Assembly: GCF_902713425.1 (NCBI RefSeq) | Contig: NC_081245.1 | Coordinates: forward strand, 5,038,959 to 5,102,958 | Length of the DNA: 64,000 bases | Reading direction: 5' to 3' | Source: Acipenser ruthenus | Taxonomy: Eukaryota; Chordata; Actinopteri; Acipenseriformes; Acipenseridae | Shown here: positions 57,432 through 64,000 of the stretch, in pieces | Numbering within the stretch: the first letter of the stretch is position 1 | Layout: the number at the start of each line of letters is the position of its first letter | Made by a program: the position numbers and the translations under genes | Notes under the pieces: model-generated | Database searches by the model: none | What the model was told of the DNA's origin: nothing | What the model saw: the letters and a program-made list of their open reading frames with translations, nothing else

Positions 57432-58427
57432 TCTGTTCACGCGTCCTGACGCGTATGGCAAATTGACATGATAGCGCCCCACGTGGAAATGCATCTGTAC
57501 TGCATGTTCATTTTTCCACGTGATTTCTTAGAAAACCAAGCTCCTAATTTCCTGTAGCCTGAGTAGATTTCCACGCCCACATTCCATGGTCTTGTTCCTC
57601 TGCCGCCCCCCTCGCTTGTGTACCAGTATAAAGCTAACAGTTTTGTTTCACATTTTCTCTCGGCTCTGCACACCCGGACTGCACGGACATCCTCCGAGCT
57701 CCAGACCCTGCTTTCAAAGTACAGGTTAGAAATCTGTTCGGATTACCCTACCTTCACTTTGTCATGTTAATTTAAAACTCTATAATAATGAATTATAACG
57801 CGTAAAGCAATACGGACGGGCTGTTCATTTTAATGTGGAGAGTTGATAATTAGTATAGAGTAAAGTGGAGTTAGTTTATTTGTTAAACACACACAAATGG
57901 AATGCATAACAAGTTTCAGTGAATTGAAGCTCCAGATTTGGTTAATAAGCTCAGAACAGACCGCACTGTGTTCAGCTCCATTGTGAGGCTCATGTAATTA
58001 CAGAGTGGTCCTGCTTTATTGTTTACATTGTGTGTTGCCTTTCAAGTGGATTTCATATAAATATATACGCTATTAAAGAGGACTCTAGAGCAGTTTCATG
58101 AACATTAATCTATACCTTATCAATCTATACCAGATCAGTCTGGTATAGGCTAGATTAGTAAAGTTTATGTTTTTCGAGGAGTTTTTACTTTCATTATAAA
58201 CTACAGCTCTTGTGTGGAGGTGTTCCATACATGACTGCTGCATTTCACCACATTGTATTAGACATGTTAATGCAAAGAGTGCAGACTCAGCAATTCTACA
58301 AAATAAACTTCTCGGCAGGTTAGTCAGTGGTAAGGTAGTGCTGCTAATGGAGCCTCATGACTGCTGACTCGTGATTCTAATCTGCAGGTCCTGACAGAGA
58401 GCAAGGCAGGAGCGGCTTTGTGCAGAA
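57432..58427 (+). promoter_or_regulatory. Upstream region and 5' noncoding exon of gene G
   Basis: Mirror of 28520-30000. TATAAAG at 57627-57633 is followed by a probable noncoding exon ending at 57724 (CAG|GTTAGA). The acceptor CTGCAG ends at 58387, leaving a 40-nt leader before the start codon. The L2 fragment found in the C arm is absent here. Confidence 0.5.
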
Positions 58428-61394
58428 ATGGCAGCAAACACTTCTCCTCTGGAGGCAGATCTTTCCTGTGCTGTGTGCCGTGAGATTTTCAAGGATCCTG
58501 TAACTCTTCATTGTAACCACAGCTTCTGCAAAGCATGTCTGGATCAGTGCTGGAAAGAGAAGAGAGCTCGGGAGTGTCCCGTGTGCAGGAGGAGGGATCC
58601 AATGGAGGAGCTTCCTGTGGATTTCAAGCTCAGGAATATTGTGGAGTCCTTCTTAAAGGAACGCAGTCAGAATCCTCCAGCACCTACTGGAATATGCAGT
58701 CTGCATGATGAAAAACTGAAGCTGTTCTGTGTGGATGATAAAGAGGCTGTCTGTCTTGTGTGTCAAACTTCAGAGAAACATGAGAATCACAAGTTCCGTC
58801 CTGTTCAGGAGGCTGCACGGGTTTATAAGGTATGGAAACAATATTCATGTGAAAATGCAAACACAGTATTCTCTTTTCACAGCATATTATACAGAGTTAT
58901 TATAATGAGGCAGTTTAAACAACAAGATCCAACAAGTCTGAGCGAAAAACAAATCCTATTACAATATCATTAAAACTAATACAAACCCTATGAGAGAGAG
59001 AGAGAGATCGTGGGTGCAGAGTGGGGGTGGTGCTGTACAGGAATGGGGAGGGGAGCGTGTCTGTGTGCAATAATGAATGCACACCTGAACCCTTATAAAC
59101 CCCCACACAGCCCCTATCAGAGAATCTCCAGAGCGGGTGGTTTGTTGCTATGAGAGCCCCCAGTGGCAACCCCAGTGCTGAGGGGATTTCTCACACACTG
59201 CATTCATATTGATACTAGCCAGGCATGTGTTAACAGTGATGTGCAAGCTCTGGGTTTCATTACATTTCAGGGAGAACTCAAGACTGCACTGAAGCCCTTG
59301 CAGGACAAGCTGGAATCCTTTAATAAAGTTAAAAACGAATGTGATGAAACAGCAGAGCACATCAAGGTAAGAGAACTAGATTAGTGATTGAAACAATACA
59401 CAACATACATTTTCACTGGACACCCAAACTAACTCTAAAGTGATCCTTTCTTGTATAGAAACAAGCCCAGCAAACAGAGAGGCAGATAAAGGAGGAGTTT
59501 GAGAAACTTCACCAGTTTCTACGAGATGAAGAAAAGGCCAGGATAGCTGCACTGAGGAGGGAAGAGGAACAAAAGGGAAGAATCATGAAAGAGAAGATTG
59601 AAAAACTTACAAGAGAAATCTCATCCCTTTCAGACACAATCAGAGTGATAGAAAAGGAGATGGAAGCTGAAGACATCATCTTCCTGCAGGTAGTGATTGT
59701 TTAACTGTGTGTGACATGTTCTTATTGTGAATGCACACTCACTACTACACTATGAATGGGACTTTACAAGCATTTTTGGTAGTACACATTTGAACAGTGC
59801 TGCTGTTTTCTATCAAAGTGGTATTTGTGTTTTAATAATGTCTCCATTCATGTCCTTGTTTGTTTCAGAAGTACAAGGACACACAGAGAAGGTATGTAAG
59901 ATGTGGCCTGTCTTCCTCTCTTGTATTGTATTGAATGCAAACACAGAGCAGCACTAACTCCTGAATATGATTGCAGAGCCGAGTGCACACTGCAGGATCC
60001 ACAGTGTGTTTCAGGAGCGCTGATAGATGTAGCCGAGCACCTGGGCTCTCTGAAGTACAAAGTGTGGGAGAAGATGCTGGGGATTGTTCAATACAGTGAG
60101 TCCTGTGGGCAGCATCACAAAGGATGGATCAGTGGGGGGAGGGTGCAGCAGTGTGGAGTAGTGGTTAGGGCTCTGGACTCTTGACCGGAGGGTCGTGGGT
60201 TCAATCCCCGGTGGGGACACTGCTGCTGTACCCTTGAGGAAGGTACTTTACCTAGATTGCTCCAGTAAAAACCCAACTGTATAAATGGGTAATTGTATGT
60301 AAAGATAATGTGTAAAAAATAATGTAATTGTATGGAAAAATAATGTGATATCTTGTAACAATTGTAAGTCGCCTTGGATAAGGGTGTCTGCTAAGAAATA
60401 AATAATAATAATAATAATAATATGTGTAGTAGTGGTTAGGGCTCTGGACTCTTGACCGGAGGGTCGTGGGTTCAATCCCCGGTGGGGACACTGCTGCTGT
60501 ACCCTTGAGGAAGGTACTTTACCTAGATTGCTCCAGTAAAAACCCAACTGTATAAATGGGTAATTGTATGTAAAGATAATGTGTAAAAAATAATGTAATT
60601 GTATGGAAAAATAATGTGATATCTTGTAACAATTGTAAGTCGCCTTGGATAAGGGCGTCTGCTAAGAAATAAATAATAATAATATAACCACAATCCACAA
60701 TGTGTGTAAGCAGGAAGATACAGCTCTCTACAATCAATAATAATACACAATGAAATGTACACACCTGTAGCAAATACACTTGTATCCATCAGAGAGATTG
60801 CTTGCAGGTAGATGTTCTCATTTCTAACCCTGTCTCTCGTTTCCTCTCTCAGCTCCAGTGACTCTGGATCCCAACACAGCACACCCTGCTCTGATACTGT
60901 TTGAGGATCTAACAAGTGTGAGAAACAGCGACGAGGGACAGCAGCTTCCTGACAACCCAGAGCGGTTTGATCACTGGGATTGCGTGCTGGGCTCTCAGGG
61001 ATTCACTTCAGGGAAACACTGCTGGGACGTGGAACTGGGGGGCAATACTTACTGCTTTCTGGGTGTGACTAAAGAGTCCAGCCAGAGGAAAGGGAGCATC
61101 ACTCTGAACCCAGAAGCAGGATACTGGGGTATAGGCCTGTGGGGTGTAGATAAATACTGGGCATTGACCTCACCAGAGACACAACTCACTGTGGAGAAGA
61201 AACCCCAGAAGATCAGAGTTCAGCTGGACTGTGACGGGGGGGAGGTGGCATTCTTTGACTCCAGTGATATGAGAAAACCTCTCTACACTTTTAAACACAG
61301 ATTTACTGAGAGAATATTTCCATATTTCTGTCTTTTCAATAACTCTGCCCCCCTCAGAATGTGCCCTGTGAAGACAGTTATAAAAGTGGACTAG
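58428..61394 (+). CDS. trim35-like: TRIM35/A33-like E3 ubiquitin ligase, gene G
   Basis: Exons 58428-58829, 59271-59366, 59459-59689, 59869-59891, 59977-60095, 60853-61394, joining to 470 aa. RING (CAVC...CNHSFCKAC...CPVC) and B-box2 (CSLH...CLVC...HENH) are complete. The linker is [14 protein letters not shown], and exon 1 ends EAARVYK where the others have EAAQDYK. The tiny exon reads [12 protein letters not shown] has loops [32 protein letters not shown] and a long last loop [14 protein letters not shown], ending KTVIKVD. Intron 5 carries two family 1 SINEs in tandem. Candidate AATAAA sits near 61500. Upstream it matches C; downstream its 3' flank matches F. No defect is seen. Confidence 0.92.
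60145..60421 (+). mobile_element. SINE family 1, first of a tandem pair
   Basis: Full-length element in intron 5 of gene G: GCAGCAGTGTGGAGTAGTGG head, GGTTCAATCCCC B box and AAGTCGCCTTGGATAAGGG tail with (AAT)n. Confidence 0.92.
60422..60684 (+). mobile_element. SINE family 1, second of a tandem pair
   Basis: Nearly identical to the copy before it, including the internal GTGTAAAAAATAATG change, but lacking the first bases of the head. It joins directly to the (AAT)n of the first copy. The shared private changes favour local duplication over two insertions. Confidence 0.9.
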
Positions 61395-61427
61395 CCCAAT
61401 GTGTTCAGCATAAACAATAGGGATGTG

Positions 61428-61458
<31 letters not shown>

Positions 61459-61840
61459 AATATTAATAATAATAAAGGAACGGAAACATTTTAAATACAA
61501 AATAAATCAATTTTACACTGACAGGGAAGGGGTCCTTTTTTCCTTTTAATGCATGAAGATTCAATATGAGGGAAGGATGGTATGAGGGTAGGGAGAGGGA
61601 GAGGGAGAGGGTATGAGAGAGGGAGGGAGGGAGAGAGTAAAGGAAGCAGATCTTGGAAGGGATTAGGGTTCTAGTCCCTGTGTGGGAGGGATGGAGCTGC
61701 TCTGCTCTGTACAGACTCTATAAGAGAGAGAGGCAGGAGGGGACACACAGTGTGGAGATGAAGTGAGGAAACTGAAGGAAGAGACACGTCTTCACACAGA
61801 GAGAGAGAGACAGGATGGGATGGGATTGCCTACCAAGATT
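61395..61840. other. 3' flank of G, GA-rich
   Basis: Holds an (AAT)n tract (61430-61475), a part shared with the F flank (AAGGGGTCCTTTTTTCC, 61527-61543), and a GGGAGAGGGAGAG tract at 61590-61640. No gene seen. Confidence 0.6.
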
Positions 61841-62531
61841 TTACAATGCTTCCCTATGTTTTACCAGACCTCTCTGTGCTTTACAATGCTTCCCTATGCT
61901 TTACCAGACCTCTCTGTGCTTTACAATGCTTCCCTATGCTTTACCAGACCTCTCTGTGCTTTACAATGCTTCCCTATGCTTTACCAGACCTCTCTCTGCT
62001 TTACAATGCTTCCCTATGTTTTACCAGACCTCTCTGTGCTTTACAATGCTTCCCTATGCTTTACCAGACCTCTCTGTGCTTTACAATGCTTCCCTATGTT
62101 TTACCAGACCTCTCTGTGCTTTACAATGCTTCCCTATGCTTTACCAGACCTCTCTGTGCTTTACAATGCTTCCCTGTGCTTTACAATGCTTCCCTATGCT
62201 TTACCAGACCTCTCTGTGCTTTACAATGCTTCCCTATGCTTTACCAGACCTCTCTGTGCTTTACAATGCTTCCCTATGCTTTACCAGACCTCTCTGTGCT
62301 TTACAATGCTTCCCTATGCTTTACCAGACCTCTCTGTGCTTTACAATGCTTCCCTATGCTTTACCAGACCTCTCTGTGCTTTACAATGCTTCCCTATGCT
62401 TTACCAGACCTCTCTGTGCTTTACAATGCTTCCCTATGTTTTACCAGACCTCTCTGTGCTTTACAATGCTTCCCTATGCTTTACCACACCTCTCTGTGCT
62501 TTACAATGCTTCCCTATGCTATACCATACTT
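61841..62531. repeat. 40-bp minisatellite, inverted partner
   Basis: About 17 copies of TTACAATGCTTCCCTATGCT + TTACCAGACCTCTCTGTGCT, the reverse complement of 16215-16885. Near 62161-62180 one 20-bp half is doubled. All three plus frames are open over 240-290 codons as a by-product. Confidence 0.97.
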
Positions 62532-62796
62532 TATGCTTTACTATGCTGTGCTGTGGTTTTACTGTGGGACACTTTTATAAGGGTGAGTTTACCCTGTTTT
62601 TAATCTGCTTTATTGTGCTTGTGACGGAGCACTGCTTATGAAAACTCTAGTGACGGTGATTATTAATTAAAACTCTCCATGCCTCACGATGTTTTGTTAT
62701 GAAAATATTTCTGAGAAATATACAAATCCACCATTTAGTGTATTTATTGTTCTGTGTGTTCGGCGATGCACTGCGGGTTTGTGTGACAGGTGCCCA
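62532..62796. other. Link between arrays, SINE-free
   Basis: Matches 15620-16210 reversed, but without the family 1 SINE that interrupts the left copy. No gene seen. Confidence 0.8.
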
Positions 62797-64000
62797 TTGT
62801 GAACAGACCAGCCCTGCACAGAGACACAGTGAAGACATCCCCACCTCCCCTAGATTAGCACTCTGAACAGACCAGCCCTGCACAGAGACACAGTGAAGAC
62901 ATCCCCACCTCCCCTAGATTAGCACTCTGAACAGACCAGCCCTGCACAGAGACACAGTGAAGACATCCCCACCTCCCCTAGATTAGCACTCTGAACAGAC
63001 CAGCCCTGCACAGAGACACAGTGAAGACATCCCCACCTCCCCTAGATTAGCACTCTGAACAGACCAGCCCTGCACAGACACACAGTGAAGACATCCCCAC
63101 CTCCTCTAGATTAGCACTCTGAACAGACCAGCCCTGCACAGAGACACAGTGAAGACATCCCCGCCTCCCCTAGATTAGCACTCTGAACAGACCAGCCCTG
63201 CACAGAGACACAGTGAAGACATCCCCGCCTCCCCTAGATTAGCACTCTGAACAGACCAGCCCTGCACAGAGACACAGTGAAGACATCCCCGCCTCCCCTA
63301 GATTAGCACTCTGAACAGACCAGCCCTGCACAGAGACACAGTGAAGACATCCCCACCTCCCCTAGATTAGCACTCTGAACAGACCAGCCCTGCACAGAGA
63401 CACAGTGAAGACATCCCCACCTCCCCTAGATTAGCACTCTGAACAGACCAGCCCTGCACAGAGACACAGTGAAGACATCCCCACCTCCCCTAGATTAGCA
63501 CTCTGAACAGACCAGCCCTGAAAAGAGACACAGTGAAGACATCCCCACCTCCCCTAGATTAGCACTCTGAACAGACCACCCTTGCACAGAGACACAGTGA
63601 AGACATCCCCACCTCCCCTAGATTAGCACTCTGAACAGACCAGCCCTGCACAGAGACACAGTGAAGACATCCCCACCTCCCCTAGATTAGCACTCTGAAC
63701 AGACCAGCCCTGCACAGAGACACAGTGAAGACATCCCCACCTCCCCTAGATTAGCACTCTGAACAGACCAGCCCTGCACAGAGACACAGTGAAGACATCC
63801 CCGCCTCCCCTAGATTAGCACTCTGAACAGACCAGCCCTGCACAGAGACACAGTGAAGACATCCCCGCCTCCCCTAGATTAGCACTCTGAACAGACCAGC
63901 CCTGCACAGACACACAGTGAAGACATCCCCACCTCCTCTAGATTAGCACTCTGAACAGACCAGCCCTGCACAGAGACACAGTGAAGACATCCCCGCCTCC
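62797..64000. repeat. 64-bp minisatellite, inverted partner
   Basis: About 19 copies of the reverse complement of the 14150-15613 unit (GAACAGACCAGCCCTGCACA...), continuing past the right edge. Variants CCCGCCTCC and GACACACAG recur in blocks, suggesting amplification in multi-unit steps. Confidence 0.97.

Noticed and set aside
1829-61394. Classifying the genes as finTRIM or bloodthirsty-type
   Set aside because: There is only one B-box2, and the tiny-exon and linker sequence ([19 protein letters not shown]) fits TRIM35/A33-like proteins better. A formal tree was not possible here.

Overview
The window looks like a ray-finned fish genome, probably a non-teleost such as a sturgeon or paddlefish. 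This is inferred from an expanded TRIM35/A33-like family with fish-type B30.2 exons, two tRNA-derived SINE families ending in an L2-type tail, L1-Tx1 LINE and hAT fragments, and dense micro- and minisatellites. The species cannot be proven from the sequence. Nothing bacterial or viral is evident.

The core is a cluster of seven TRIM35/A33-like genes (called A to G here): RING, one B-box2, coiled coil, then PRY-SPRY (B30.2). A (pseudogene), B, C and D lie on the minus strand at 1.8-39.3 kb. E, F and G lie on the plus strand at 43.5-61.4 kb. The two groups therefore face away from each other across a 4.1-kb spacer at 39.3-43.5 kb. Every intact gene has the same six coding exons: about 402/405, 96, 231, 23, 119 and 536-581 nt, with consistent GT-AG borders and phases. 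The predicted proteins are 469-483 aa. Gene A has lost its start codon and a working RING but keeps its other exons open.

The cluster is a mosaic of inverted and direct segmental duplications. B-A with their spacer (about 1.8-13.7 kb) mirror E-F (about 43.4-53.4 kb). C and its upstream (25.3-30.2 kb) mirror G (57.2-61.4 kb). Two minisatellites at 14.1-16.9 kb mirror 61.8-64.0 kb. A block at 22.7-24.4 kb is repeated in the same orientation at 39.4-42.4 kb. Several young insertions sit in one arm with an empty site in the other, which orders events after duplication.

Regulatory candidates repeat with the genes: a CTCF-like core and a GTCACGTGAC E-box downstream of A-E, an ISRE-like site upstream of C, and GAS-like sites upstream of A, E and F. 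The PRY-SPRY exons differ mainly in a few short loops on a nearly fixed scaffold, while introns and coiled-coil exons are almost identical. This suggests an innate immune recognition family under diversifying selection with ongoing conversion.

Between genes B and C (16.9-25 kb), C and D (30-34 kb) and F and G (53.4-58 kb) the DNA is mostly repeats: 80-bp, 28-bp and 26-bp tandem arrays, LINE and hAT remains, SINEs, and a possible unrelated promoter with ZNF143-like motifs near 20.2-21.2 kb.
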